This document shows, piece after piece, positions 36,509 to 45,312 of a DNA stretch of 64,000 bases; within the stretch, counting starts at the first letter, position 1; each line of letters begins with the position of its first letter. The DNA is from Kordiimonadaceae bacterium UBA4441. GTDB lineage: Bacteria > Pseudomonadota > Alphaproteobacteria > Sphingomonadales > Emcibacteraceae. The position numbers and the translations under genes are program-made. The DNA lies in NCBI GenBank assembly GCA_002390425.1, contig DGPL01000042.1, positions 1-64,000 on the forward strand, in the 5' to 3' direction. The notes below the pieces were generated by a model. The model had not been told where the DNA came from, did not search any database, and was given only the letters and a program-made list of their open reading frames with translations.

Positions 36509-37021
36509 ATGCGCCTCATTTTACTGATTATAACGTCGTTCATTTTTTCATGTTCATCATATGCCGCAGAGGATGAAAGTAGCCTTCCGAAAAGTGTTTT
36601 CAAAATTACCCCTGAGATCGTCGCAGAAGTTTCAAACCGACTAAGAGCAACACTTAAAAGTCAGGGAGGAGACGTTAAAGAAAAGCTCGCCTTTGAATTG
36701 ATAGGCAGCGATGTTGGTTATAATATGTTTCTGGTTTTAAGAGGAAACACCGGCTCATCTGAAATACACACGACCGTATCCGATTTACATACAGCCGTTG
36801 AAGGGCGCGCAACATTAGTATTAGGCGGCGAACTCGTGGATGAATATGAATTATCACCCGGCCAATTAAGAGGGACGAGTATAAAAGTTGGAACAGAATT
36901 TAAACTTAAAGCAGGTGACGCGGTTAATATCCCGGCCAATCTTGCGCATCACGTTGTGATCGAACCGGGTGAACAATATATGTATTTCGTCTATCAAGTG
37001 GATAGCGCGACAATTAAGTAA
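36509..37021 (+). CDS. Exported cupin-domain protein
   Basis: A 170-residue protein with a signal peptide (MRLILLIITSFIFSCSSYA) and a C-terminal cupin: GRATLVLGGEL, AGDAVNIPANLAHHVVIEPGEQYMYFVYQV. The His-His pair after the proline and an upstream EIHTTVSDLHTAVEG give possible metal ligands. The substrate is unknown; position in the operon suggests sugar-acid processing in the periplasm. The start at 36509 is chosen to begin at the signal peptide. A lipoprotein reading (IFSC) is possible but the box is poor. Confidence 0.75.
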   Translation: MRLILLIITSFIFSCSSYAAEDESSLPKSVFKITPEIVAEVSNRLRATLKSQGGDVKEKLAFELIGSDVGYNMFLVLRGNTGSSEIHTTVSDLHTAVEGRATLVLGGELVDEYELSPGQLRGTSIKVGTEFKLKAGDAVNIPANLAHHVVIEPGEQYMYFVYQVDSATIK

Positions 37022-37055
37022 CAAATGAAAATTTAGAATTATATGGGAGAGAATT

Positions 37056-37703
37056 GTGAGCAATGACTTTATAGATCGCTTGCGAAAATTGGCAGTAGCG
37101 ACATTATCCGATGGCTGTGACCAAATTGCAGGGCGCCGCGGATTTATGGATTTTGAAATCAAGGCACGTATTAATGGAAGAAAAATTGTTGGTACCGCTG
37201 CGACCGTTTTAGAAGGTCCAACCAATGATCCGCATCTTCCGGAATTGGCATTTGATGTCATTGACGAAGCCGAAAAGGGAAGCGTCATAGTCATCTCAAG
37301 TGATGGTGATAAAAATACCGCAATCTGGGGCGAATTAATGAATGCAGGCGCCTGCGTTAATGGCCATGAAGGTGTTGTTCTTGACGGTGGTGTTCGCGAT
37401 GTCGAATTGATTAAACGTGATACAGATTTCCCCGTTTATGCAAGATCGATCGTACCCGCTAGCTCTATTGGTCGGTTAAAAACTATTGAAAAGAATGTAC
37501 CTGTTGTAGTGGGTGGCGTTTTAGTTAAGCCGGGCGATTATATCGTCGGTGATGATGACGGCATCGTTTCAATTCCCGCTGACCATGTAAAAGCCATTAT
37601 CGAATTTGCCGAAGAAGCAGAGGCAACCGAAGAAGCGATGGTAAAATATATACATGAAACCGGATCCATTCGAAAAGCAACTGAAAAATTTGGCCGCGCT
37701 TAG
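37056..37703 (+). CDS. RraA-like / HMG-CHA aldolase family protein
   Basis: A 215-residue member of the RraA/4-hydroxy-4-methyl-2-oxoglutarate aldolase family. The pyruvate- and metal-binding stretch VVLDGGVRDVELIKR (about 108-122) and VKPGDYIVGDDDGIVSIP are conserved. In sugar-acid operons such proteins act as aldolases or decarboxylases on 2-keto acids. The start is GTG at 37056 behind GGGAGAG; the neighbouring DapA-like gene starts 22 bases after it ends. Confidence 0.85.
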   Translation: MSNDFIDRLRKLAVATLSDGCDQIAGRRGFMDFEIKARINGRKIVGTAATVLEGPTNDPHLPELAFDVIDEAEKGSVIVISSDGDKNTAIWGELMNAGACVNGHEGVVLDGGVRDVELIKRDTDFPVYARSIVPASSIGRLKTIEKNVPVVVGGVLVKPGDYIVGDDDGIVSIPADHVKAIIEFAEEAEATEEAMVKYIHETGSIRKATEKFGRA

Positions 37704-37725
37704 TTTTTAGTTTTAAGGAAGTAAC

Positions 37726-38640
37726 ATGACACAACAGACAAATTTCAACGGCGTTTACCCTATTCTTTATAGTTTCTTTGACCAAAATGGCGAATTAGAC
37801 CGTAACGCTATGCGCCGACAAGTTGAAGGATGCATTGCCGGTGGTGCCCATGGTATTGCTGTAATGGGGTTAGCCACAGAAGTTGGAAAATTAAACGTTA
37901 ATGAGAGACGTAAAGTTATAGAATGGGTTGGCGAAGATATCGCGGGAAGAATTCCTTACGCCGTCACCGTTGGTGAAGGATCTGTGCCAGGACAAATTGA
38001 GTTTGTTGCCGCCGCCAAAGAAGCCGGCGCAGATTGGGCAATTTTGCAGCCACCGGCCATTATGGGCGTCCCAGAAAGTGAATATGTCAGATTTTTGGGT
38101 GATGTTGCGGATAAAACCGATTTAAAGCTCGCTGTGCAAAATGCACCGGGTGTCATGGCAACCAGTTTATCAAATGCGGGGTTAAAAACATTAAACAAAA
38201 ATCACGGTAATGTATGCCTTTTAAAAGCAGAAGGCCCCGCCACATATATCCATCAGTTAATGCAAGATACCGATGGTGCATTTGACATTTTTGGTGGCCT
38301 CGCGGGCATTCAGTTTCCGGATAGCTTACGAGCAGGTTGTGTGGGGATGATACCGGCAGCCGACATTTTTGACCCACAAGTTCGCATCTATGAACTGATG
38401 AAAAATGGTAACCCAAAAGACATTGAAGAAGCAGAGAGACTACACAAAGAACTCTTGCCGCTTTTAGTATTTATGATGAGTTCCGTTGAAAATTTCATTG
38501 CCTACGGTAAAGATTTAATGGCTCAACGTTTAGGGTTAGATAATGGCATGGCAAGACAGCCGTCTGTCCCCGTAACGGAATTTGGCCGTAAAGTCGTTTC
38601 ACATTGGGCAAAGCAGCTTGGTCCATTACCTGGCAATTGA
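37726..38640 (+). CDS. DapA-like aldolase/dehydratase with altered active site
   Basis: A 304-residue class I aldolase-fold protein of the dihydrodipicolinate synthase family. The Schiff-base lysine is in VCLLKAEG (K167). The catalytic tyrosine of the YNVP motif is replaced: the matching stretch is LAVQNAPG, with Gln138. The GTTGE motif is also changed, to GLATEVG. It is therefore unlikely to be lysine-biosynthetic; context suggests a 2-keto-3-deoxy sugar acid or similar substrate, but loss of the tyrosine leaves the reaction open. Confidence 0.82.
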   Translation: MTQQTNFNGVYPILYSFFDQNGELDRNAMRRQVEGCIAGGAHGIAVMGLATEVGKLNVNERRKVIEWVGEDIAGRIPYAVTVGEGSVPGQIEFVAAAKEAGADWAILQPPAIMGVPESEYVRFLGDVADKTDLKLAVQNAPGVMATSLSNAGLKTLNKNHGNVCLLKAEGPATYIHQLMQDTDGAFDIFGGLAGIQFPDSLRAGCVGMIPAADIFDPQVRIYELMKNGNPKDIEEAERLHKELLPLLVFMMSSVENFIAYGKDLMAQRLGLDNGMARQPSVPVTEFGRKVVSHWAKQLGPLPGN

Positions 38641-38702
38641 TTTCTTTGCCTTAAAGCCACGAAGAAGGTAAGCTTAATAAGATTTAAAAATAGGGTTTAT
38701 TC

Positions 38703-39674
38703 ATGAATTCATATCTTAAAAAAATAGTCTCATTGTCATTAATTGGCTTCGTCTTATTATGTGCTAGCCTCACGTCCGTATTGGCAGCCGATTTCCCAAG
38801 AAAAGGGATTACGCTTATCTGTCCTTGGGCAGCTGGTGGTGGCACGGATACTTTGCTGCGTGGGCTTGCGAGAAACACAGAGCCATTTTTAGGAAAAAAC
38901 ATTACCGTCATGAACCGAGCAGGCGGTGCAGGTGCGATCGGACACGCATCAGGTGTTAGAGCACGCAATGATGGTTATACGGTCACAATGGTAACTTTTG
39001 ATATTCTAACTTTACCGCCACAAGGATTGGTTCCGTTTACCTACGAAAATTTTGATCTGTTATTGCGTGTCAATATGGATCCGGCGGCGGTCACTGTCCC
39101 GGCTGACGCACCTTACGATACAATTGAAGAATTCATCGCATATGCAAAAGAAAATCCCGGAAAAATCAAAGTTGGTCATGCAGGGCCCGGCACAGCCTGG
39201 CATTTAGCCGGAAGCATGCTTGCGAAAGAAACGGGCATTGATCTATCATATGTTCCTTATAATGGTGCGGCACCAGCCGTTACAGCATTGGTCGGCAAAC
39301 ATATTCAAGCCGTTACCGTGAGTCCTGCGGAAGTCAGAAGTCAGGTTGATGGTGGACTTTTAAAAATTCTTGGTATCATGAGCGATGAAAGGCTTGCGGG
39401 TTTTGAAAATGTCTCGACGATGAAAGAAGCTGGCATTAACGTTTCATTTGGCACATGGCGCGGTTTGGGTGTCCCGAAATCCACACCAGAAGACGTTAGA
39501 AATATACTTCATGATGCCTTTAAAAAAGGTATGGAAACAGAAGAGTTTCAAAAATTCGCGGGCGACATGGGATTGGGGCTTTCTTATATGAGCTCAGAAG
39601 AATGGACAAATGATCTAGCAAATTCAGCAGGAAATGTTTCAAATACGATGAAAGATTTGGGTCTAGCCAGATAA
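38703..39674 (+). CDS. tctC: Tripartite tricarboxylate transporter solute-binding protein (TctC)
   Basis: A 323-residue periplasmic binding protein. The signal peptide ends near SVLAA; the family opening ITLICPWAAGGGTDTLLRGLA follows, with VGHAGPGTAWHLAGSMLAKETGIDLSYVPYNGAAPAVTAL in the middle. It delivers a carboxylate to the TctA/TctB membrane parts encoded directly downstream. Neighbouring enzymes suggest an aldonate, uronate or related sugar acid rather than citrate. Confidence 0.9.
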   Translation: MNSYLKKIVSLSLIGFVLLCASLTSVLAADFPRKGITLICPWAAGGGTDTLLRGLARNTEPFLGKNITVMNRAGGAGAIGHASGVRARNDGYTVTMVTFDILTLPPQGLVPFTYENFDLLLRVNMDPAAVTVPADAPYDTIEEFIAYAKENPGKIKVGHAGPGTAWHLAGSMLAKETGIDLSYVPYNGAAPAVTALVGKHIQAVTVSPAEVRSQVDGGLLKILGIMSDERLAGFENVSTMKEAGINVSFGTWRGLGVPKSTPEDVRNILHDAFKKGMETEEFQKFAGDMGLGLSYMSSEEWTNDLANSAGNVSNTMKDLGLAR

Positions 39675-39691
39675 AAGGAAGTTTAATTATT

Positions 39692-40153
39692 ATGAAACGG
39701 GCAAATATAATCTTTGGGATAATAGCCATCATTATTGCAGGTTTTGTATTTAATCAGCTCGCATCTTTTCCAGACGCGCAGCCGGATGAAGTCGGTGCAG
39801 ATTTCTTTCCGCGGCTCTTAGCCAACGGTCTAGGGTTATCTGGCATAGTGCTCATTATTAATACTCTTGTCTCAAAAAATCCTGAAACCGATGAAGGCCC
39901 TTCTTTTAATTTAAAATCGTTACTACGGGCATTCATATCGTTCATTGCTGTTTTGGTTTATTGTTTATCGCTTGATTTATTTGGGTTTATCGCAAGCAGT
40001 ATTCTTTTCCTAACTTTCATGATGTTCCTTCTTCAGGAACGAAATATAATAAAAATGATGACCATTTCAGCCGCAATCACAGCCAGCGTCTTTGTCATAT
40101 TTAGTGAGTTCTTATTGATCGATTTACCACTGGGAACGTTATATGGATTTTGA
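39692..40153 (+). CDS. tctB: Tripartite tricarboxylate transporter small membrane subunit (TctB)
   Basis: A 153-residue protein with four hydrophobic segments, the usual TctB layout, including the early DEVGADFFPRLLANGLGLSG motif. It is the small membrane component of the TTT system. It begins 17 bases after tctC and overlaps tctA by 11 bases. Confidence 0.88.
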   Translation: MKRANIIFGIIAIIIAGFVFNQLASFPDAQPDEVGADFFPRLLANGLGLSGIVLIINTLVSKNPETDEGPSFNLKSLLRAFISFIAVLVYCLSLDLFGFIASSILFLTFMMFLLQERNIIKMMTISAAITASVFVIFSEFLLIDLPLGTLYGF

Positions 40154-41621
40154 ACTCTTTAGCACAGCATTTCTCGGTGTATTAGAATGGAATACATTGT
40201 TGATGATCTTCCTTGGTGTAACCGGCGGGATTATCATCGGTTCATTACCGGGGCTTACGGCGACAATGGGGGTCGCGTTACTTGTTCCTTTTACATTTGG
40301 GTTGCCATTTAACCAGTCTATTGGAATGCTTCTTGGGATATTTAGTGGTTCAATTTATGGAGGATCAATTTCAGCTATTTTAATTAGCACACCCGGCACA
40401 CCAGCCGCCGCTGCAACATTGTTGGATGGATATCCACTCACAAAAAAAGGGGAAGCGGGACGCGCATTAAGCATGTCTGTTTTTGCTTCGTTTATTGGAG
40501 GTTTTACCGGTGCGTTAATCATGACGTTCTTATCGCCACAAATTTCAAAATTTGCACTTGAATTTAGTGCAGCCGAATATTTCGGCCTCGCAATATTTGG
40601 TCTATCTATCATTGTTTCGGTTTCGGGAAAATCCATTCTTAAGGGCGTGATGGCAGGCTTTCTTGGACTTCTTATTTCCACGATTGGCATGGACCCTGTC
40701 ACTGGCTATCCTCGCTTTACTTTTGGATCAATGAATTTATTCGAAGGCCCCGCCTTTATCCCCACATTAATTGGTCTATTTGCTATTGCGGAAGTTTTTA
40801 AAGGCATCGAAAATTTGGAAAGCACCAAAAGAACCGTAAGTCATATTTCAAGTTTACTGCCCTCCTTCGCTGATATTAAAAAAGCGTGGAAAGATATGGC
40901 AAAATCAAGTGTCATGGGTACCTTCATTGGATCAATTCCGGGGGCAGGTAGCGATATCGCAGCCTTTGTCGGATATAGCGAAGCAAAAAGACGGTCAAAA
41001 CATCCTGAAAAATTTGGTAAAGGTGCAATCGAAGGCGTTGCTGCGGCTGAATCAGCAAATAATGCCTGCTCAGGTGGGGCAATGATCCCCATGTTATCAT
41101 TAGGTGTTCCGGGAGATGCCGTCACCGCGATATTGTTGGGCGCTTTCGTTATTCAAGGCATACAGCCGGGTCCAATGTTATATGTTGAGGATTTGGGTAC
41201 TGTTTATTCCGTATTTTCGTCAATGCTCGTCGCCAATATCGCTATGTTGATTGTAGGGCTTATCGGCATTCGGTTTTTCACAAAAGCCATAACGGTAAGA
41301 AAAAGTATATTGTTACCGACAATTTTTGTTTTATCGATTGTCGGTGCTTATTCAATGCGAAACAACATGTTTGATGTATGGCTTGCACTTTCTTTTGGCG
41401 TAATTGGTTATTTCCTTCATCGTTATCGTTTCCCCATATCGCCTATTTTGCTTGCTTTAATACTTGGGCCAATGGCAGAAGCAAATTTAAGACGCGCGTT
41501 AATTATCGCAGACAATTCATTAATTGATATTATCAGTCGCCCTATCACCGCAATTTTTCTAATATTAGCCGTTGCATCACTTATAACATCGCTATTGCGA
41601 CAAAAGCGAATTAAAGAATAG
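40143..41621 (+). CDS. tctA: Tripartite tricarboxylate transporter large membrane subunit (TctA)
   Basis: A 492-residue permease with about 12 helices and the TctA signatures GSLPGLTATMGVALLVPFTFGL, ISTPGTPAAAATLLDGYPL, GSIPGAGSDIAAFVGYSEAKR and GGAMIPMLSLGVPGDAVTAILLGAF. It carries out sodium- or proton-driven uptake of the TctC-bound carboxylate. It starts inside the end of tctB and is followed after 7 bases by dgoK. Confidence 0.92.
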   Translation: MDFELFSTAFLGVLEWNTLLMIFLGVTGGIIIGSLPGLTATMGVALLVPFTFGLPFNQSIGMLLGIFSGSIYGGSISAILISTPGTPAAAATLLDGYPLTKKGEAGRALSMSVFASFIGGFTGALIMTFLSPQISKFALEFSAAEYFGLAIFGLSIIVSVSGKSILKGVMAGFLGLLISTIGMDPVTGYPRFTFGSMNLFEGPAFIPTLIGLFAIAEVFKGIENLESTKRTVSHISSLLPSFADIKKAWKDMAKSSVMGTFIGSIPGAGSDIAAFVGYSEAKRRSKHPEKFGKGAIEGVAAAESANNACSGGAMIPMLSLGVPGDAVTAILLGAFVIQGIQPGPMLYVEDLGTVYSVFSSMLVANIAMLIVGLIGIRFFTKAITVRKSILLPTIFVLSIVGAYSMRNNMFDVWLALSFGVIGYFLHRYRFPISPILLALILGPMAEANLRRALIIADNSLIDIISRPITAIFLILAVASLITSLLRQKRIKE

Positions 41622-41628
41622 GAAAATA

Positions 41629-42558
41629 ATGTCAGTTTTCACAAATGCAAAAATGATCGGACTAGACTGGGGAACGACCTCATTTCGTGCTTTTCTTATT
41701 GATCAAGATGGACACGTTTTGGATCAAAAAACGAATGAAAATGGAATTCTTGCCGTCCCAAACAATGATTTTAAAGGTGTGCTGATATCGGCAATTAAAG
41801 TTTGGCTTGATCAGCACCCTGCCCTACCAATTGTTGCTTCTGGTATGATAACTAGTCGCAATGGTTGGCATGAAACGCCTTATTTATCACTCCCCGCTAA
41901 CATCAATGATTTTGCTAATGCATTAACCCCCTTAACACTTTCCAATGACATAGTAATTCATTTCATTACTGGAGCGAGTTATGAAAATGAAAATGGCGTT
42001 CCAGATATTATGCGCGGCGAAGAAACTCAAATCATTGGAGAGGTTGAGGCCAGTGATAATGAAATTTTCTTACTGCCTGGTACACATAGCAAATGGGCAA
42101 TCACACAAGATGAGAAAATTATAGGTTTTACAAGTTTCATGACCGGAGAAGTATATGCGGTATTAAAAGAACACACCATCTTAGGGGCACTGATGAAGGA
42201 GTGCAGCTCTTTAAATGATGATGCTTTCTTGAAAGGTGTATTGATGCAACAAAAACAAGATATTTCTATTCTGCATCAGATTTTTACCGCCAGAACACTA
42301 GCGTTATTTGACAAATTAGAAAATGAAGACATCGCCGATTATTTATCCGGACTTTTAATTGGTGAGGAAATAAAATCGGCCCTAAACCAATATGATGCTA
42401 ACAAAGAGACCATTATCAAAATAATTGGACGCGGTGATTTGGCAGCCCGTTATGCAAGAGCATTAGATGCTTTTGGATTAAATCATAAAATTATCAATGA
42501 TGAAGTAACCGCAATGGGTCATTATAAAATTGCAAAGAAAGCAGGATTGTTAAAATGA
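41629..42558 (+). CDS. dgoK: 2-dehydro-3-deoxygalactonokinase
   Basis: A 309-residue DgoK-type kinase with the N-terminal phosphate motif GLDWGTTSFRAFLID (about 12-26), the MRGEETQIIGE stretch and LPGTHSKWAI. It phosphorylates 2-keto-3-deoxygalactonate for cleavage by the next gene product. The stop overlaps dgoA by 4 bases (ATGA), so the two are translationally coupled. Confidence 0.9.
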   Translation: MSVFTNAKMIGLDWGTTSFRAFLIDQDGHVLDQKTNENGILAVPNNDFKGVLISAIKVWLDQHPALPIVASGMITSRNGWHETPYLSLPANINDFANALTPLTLSNDIVIHFITGASYENENGVPDIMRGEETQIIGEVEASDNEIFLLPGTHSKWAITQDEKIIGFTSFMTGEVYAVLKEHTILGALMKECSSLNDDAFLKGVLMQQKQDISILHQIFTARTLALFDKLENEDIADYLSGLLIGEEIKSALNQYDANKETIIKIIGRGDLAARYARALDAFGLNHKIINDEVTAMGHYKIAKKAGLLK

Positions 42559-43187
42559 CATTATGGAACGAAAAATTTAAGGAAATGCCATTGGTCGCTA
42601 TCTTACGTGGGCTTAGCCCAGAAGAAGCAATTGATGTTTCAACGGTTCTTGTTGAAGCCGGTATAAAAATACTGGAAGTACCGCTTAATTCACCTAACCC
42701 ACTTGAAAGTATTTCTAAAATGAAAGCTCATTTTATGGACCAGGCAATCATTGGTGCAGGTACCGTTTTAACGGGGGAAGCCGCGAAACAAGTTCATGAT
42801 AATGGAGGCGAATTAATTGTTGCACCAAATCTAAATGCAGATGTTGCGGCAATGAGCAAAAAATGTGGTATGATTTATTGCCCCGGGATATTAACCCCAA
42901 CGGAAGCATTCAATGCTTTGGCGCTTGGTGCGGATGCTTTAAAAATATTTCCTGCTGATGCACATCCACCCTCATATATTAAATCCATAAGGGCGGTTCT
43001 TCCAAGAGATACAACCATCATTCCAACTGGTGGCGTGGAACCAGACACGATTGCCACTTATTATCAAGTTGGCGCCAATGGTTTTGGTGCGGGGTCATCA
43101 CTTTATAAGCCCGGCAAGTCGTTAAATGAAATTGCGGAAATGGCGGTGAAATTAGTGTCTGCTACGAAGGATGTTATTCATCCATAG
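42555..43187 (+). CDS. dgoA: 2-dehydro-3-deoxy-6-phosphogalactonate aldolase
   Basis: A 210-residue KDPG/KDPGal-type aldolase. The opening PLVAILRGLSPEEA, the catalytic Glu region LEVPLNSPNPLESI, GAGTVLTGE and the Schiff-base lysine in DALKIFPADAHPP are all present. NSPNP rather than TLNTP favours KDPGal over KDPG. Products are pyruvate and glyceraldehyde-3-phosphate. Coupled to dgoK. Confidence 0.9.
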   Translation: MTLWNEKFKEMPLVAILRGLSPEEAIDVSTVLVEAGIKILEVPLNSPNPLESISKMKAHFMDQAIIGAGTVLTGEAAKQVHDNGGELIVAPNLNADVAAMSKKCGMIYCPGILTPTEAFNALALGADALKIFPADAHPPSYIKSIRAVLPRDTTIIPTGGVEPDTIATYYQVGANGFGAGSSLYKPGKSLNEIAEMAVKLVSATKDVIHP

Positions 43188-43198
43188 AAAGGGAAGAA

Positions 43199-44425
43199 AT
43201 GAAAAAGCTAAGCGATAATAGGCGTAATTTACTCAAGTTTCTTTTGGCTAGCCCCCTTATCAGTACGGCTGCCTTTACCCAAGAGTTTCAAATGGATGAA
43301 ATGGATCCCGATATTCAATATCTATTGAATTTGCAAAAGAAACTTATCGCATCACCGGATGATGCGATAAATATTTTTGATCTTGAAGCCGTGGCAAGAA
43401 GATCTTTACCGCCTGCCCATTATGGATATATCGCAACGGGTGTCGCAGATGAACGTAGTCAAATTTCAAATTTATTGGGTTATAAAAAACTAAAACTTAG
43501 GGCGCGCCGTATCCGTGACGTTAGAGAGATCGATACATCGGTCACTATCTTCGGACGTAAATGGCCGTCACCGCTTGCCATTGCCCCAACGGGTCATCAT
43601 AGGGCATACCATAATAATGGTGAGCTTGCCGTCGCCCGTGCCGCCAAAAATAAAGAGCGGTTGATGATGCTATCAAATGTCACATCAACATCGGTTGAAG
43701 AGGTAAACGAAGCACGCGGCGAGCCGGTCTGGTTTCAGCTTTACGCCCGCGATCATTGGCCATCCAGTTTAAAAATGATCCGCCGTGCTGAGGCCGCAGG
43801 TTGCGAAGTTCTTATTCTTACCGTCGATATGGTCGGCGCCGGCAAAAGAGAAACCCAAGACCGCTTTATGATGATGGATAGACGCAATTGTTCTGCCTGT
43901 CATGGTGACGTCAGAAGTCCGTTTCGAGGACGCCCGATGTATGAAGGTGTTAATCTTGATGACTATCTTGGTGCGCAGGAATTATTTAATTGGGATTTAA
44001 TAAAACGCATCAAAGATACAACGAACATGAAATTGGTGGTTAAAGGAATTACCCACGCTTTAGATGCAAAACTATGTGTTGAAAATGGTGTCGATCTTAT
44101 CATCGTTTCAAATCATGGCGGTCGCGCACAAGTAGATTCGCGTGGCACCATCGAAATCCTGCCCGAAGTAGTAGCAGCCGTTGACGGAAAAATTCCGGTC
44201 ATGGTGGACGGCGGGATAAGACGCGGGTCAGACATATTTAAAGCACTCGCCCTTGGTGCAACGGCCGTTGATATAGGACGGCCATATCTTTGGGGATTAG
44301 GTGCATTTGGGCAAGCCGGCGTTGAAAAGGTAATTGATATTTTTGATGCTGAATTTAAAACGGTGATGCAACAAACGGGTGCAACGTCCATTAATCAAAT
44401 ATCAAAAGAAATGCTAACCTCTTAA
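43199..44425 (+). CDS. Exported FMN alpha-hydroxyacid oxidase/dehydrogenase with a CXXCH motif
   Basis: A 408-residue FMN-dependent alpha-hydroxyacid oxidising enzyme (LldD/glycolate oxidase family). Core residues are intact: LTVD (208-210), active-site lysine in VVKGI (K282), catalytic His in SNHGGR (H306), and DGGIRRGSDIFKALALGA. The N-terminus has a twin-arginine-like signal, NRRNLLKFLLASPLISTAAF, unusual for a family that is mostly cytoplasmic. In the loop-4 region it carries CSACH (231-235), a c-type haem attachment motif. The gene follows dgoA by 11 bases and probably oxidises a hydroxy acid or sugar acid in the periplasm. Confidence 0.85.
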   Translation: MKKLSDNRRNLLKFLLASPLISTAAFTQEFQMDEMDPDIQYLLNLQKKLIASPDDAINIFDLEAVARRSLPPAHYGYIATGVADERSQISNLLGYKKLKLRARRIRDVREIDTSVTIFGRKWPSPLAIAPTGHHRAYHNNGELAVARAAKNKERLMMLSNVTSTSVEEVNEARGEPVWFQLYARDHWPSSLKMIRRAEAAGCEVLILTVDMVGAGKRETQDRFMMMDRRNCSACHGDVRSPFRGRPMYEGVNLDDYLGAQELFNWDLIKRIKDTTNMKLVVKGITHALDAKLCVENGVDLIIVSNHGGRAQVDSRGTIEILPEVVAAVDGKIPVMVDGGIRRGSDIFKALALGATAVDIGRPYLWGLGAFGQAGVEKVIDIFDAEFKTVMQQTGATSINQISKEMLTS

Positions 44426-44433
44426 ATATGAAA

Positions 44434-45207
44434 TTATTCAGAATATGATTTAAACCCGAGTTTTGCAGAAATCATTTTTGCATATTTTAATAAGGGTGCG
44501 ACATAATGCTGCCTATCTTCCTTTAATCGAAAAGATGGTGTTGTCACACTAATGCTTGCAACTGTGTTTCCCATTGCATCAAAAAGTGGTGAAGAATAAC
44601 AAACAATCCCTTCTTCATTTTCCTGATCATCAATAATATATCCTTTTACCCTAGCTTCAGATAATCTCTGTTTTAAGATTTTGGGGTCAGTCGTAGTATA
44701 TTTCGTAATTTTCTTAAGCGGTTTATTTTCAATAAATTCTTCGGCTTGCTTTTCATTTAAACCAACCAAATATGCCTTACCAATACCAGTTGTATGGATA
44801 GGAAACCGCATACCCACCATCGATGCCATACGGACCGTATCGCTGCTTTCAATTTTATCGACAATTACCATTTCATCGCCCGTTCTCATGCCAAGGTGAA
44901 TGGTTTCCCCCGTTTCAGCGCCAAGTTTTTCAAGTTCCGGGTGGGCAATTTGAATAATGTTATTTTCCGCTAACGCAATTCTCGCAAGGGTAATTAATCG
45001 CGTTCCTAAAGCATATGTCTTATCAGGTTTTTGACTAATTAAATCTTCTGCTTCTAAGGCCGCTAACACACGATATAATGTAGGGCGCTTAAGATCGCTT
45101 TTTTCAAGAATTTTTGAAATAAGCGGCGGCTTTGGTGAATCAGCAATTAATTGCAAAATGTCCATATTACGGGAAAAGCTTTTGGTTCCTTGGATAACGT
45201 TGTTCAA
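44434..45207 (-). CDS. IclR-family transcriptional regulator
   Basis: A 257-residue IclR regulator. N-terminal winged helix (about 10-75: DILQLIADSPKPPLISKILEKSDLKRPTLYRVLAALEAEDLI) and the effector domain with GIGKAYLVGLNEKQAEEFIE and DQENEEGIVCYSSPLFD. It lies between the sugar-acid operon and a divergent SDR-cupin pair, so it probably controls one or both in response to a keto-deoxy sugar acid, as KdgR-type IclR proteins do. It is convergent with the FMN oxidase gene (8-base gap). Confidence 0.88.
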   Translation of the reverse strand: MNNVIQGTKSFSRNMDILQLIADSPKPPLISKILEKSDLKRPTLYRVLAALEAEDLISQKPDKTYALGTRLITLARIALAENNIIQIAHPELEKLGAETGETIHLGMRTGDEMVIVDKIESSDTVRMASMVGMRFPIHTTGIGKAYLVGLNEKQAEEFIENKPLKKITKYTTTDPKILKQRLSEARVKGYIIDDQENEEGIVCYSSPLFDAMGNTVASISVTTPSFRLKEDRQHYVAPLLKYAKMISAKLGFKSYSE

Positions 45208-45265
45208 TTTGATTTCCCTGCAATATAATAATTGCTAAAGTGTTGTTGAATATAATTTATAATAG

Positions 45266-45277
45266 ATTGTCCACAAT
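45266..45277. promoter_or_regulatory. Palindrome ATTGT-CC-ACAAT, candidate IclR operator
   Basis: A perfect 5-bp inverted repeat in the divergent region between the IclR gene and the SDR gene, 36 bases before the SDR start. Position fits an operator; the length is short for confidence. Confidence 0.4.
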
Positions 45278-45312
45278 ATGGTCAAACACTTAATTCAAAT
45301 AAGGAATTCAAA

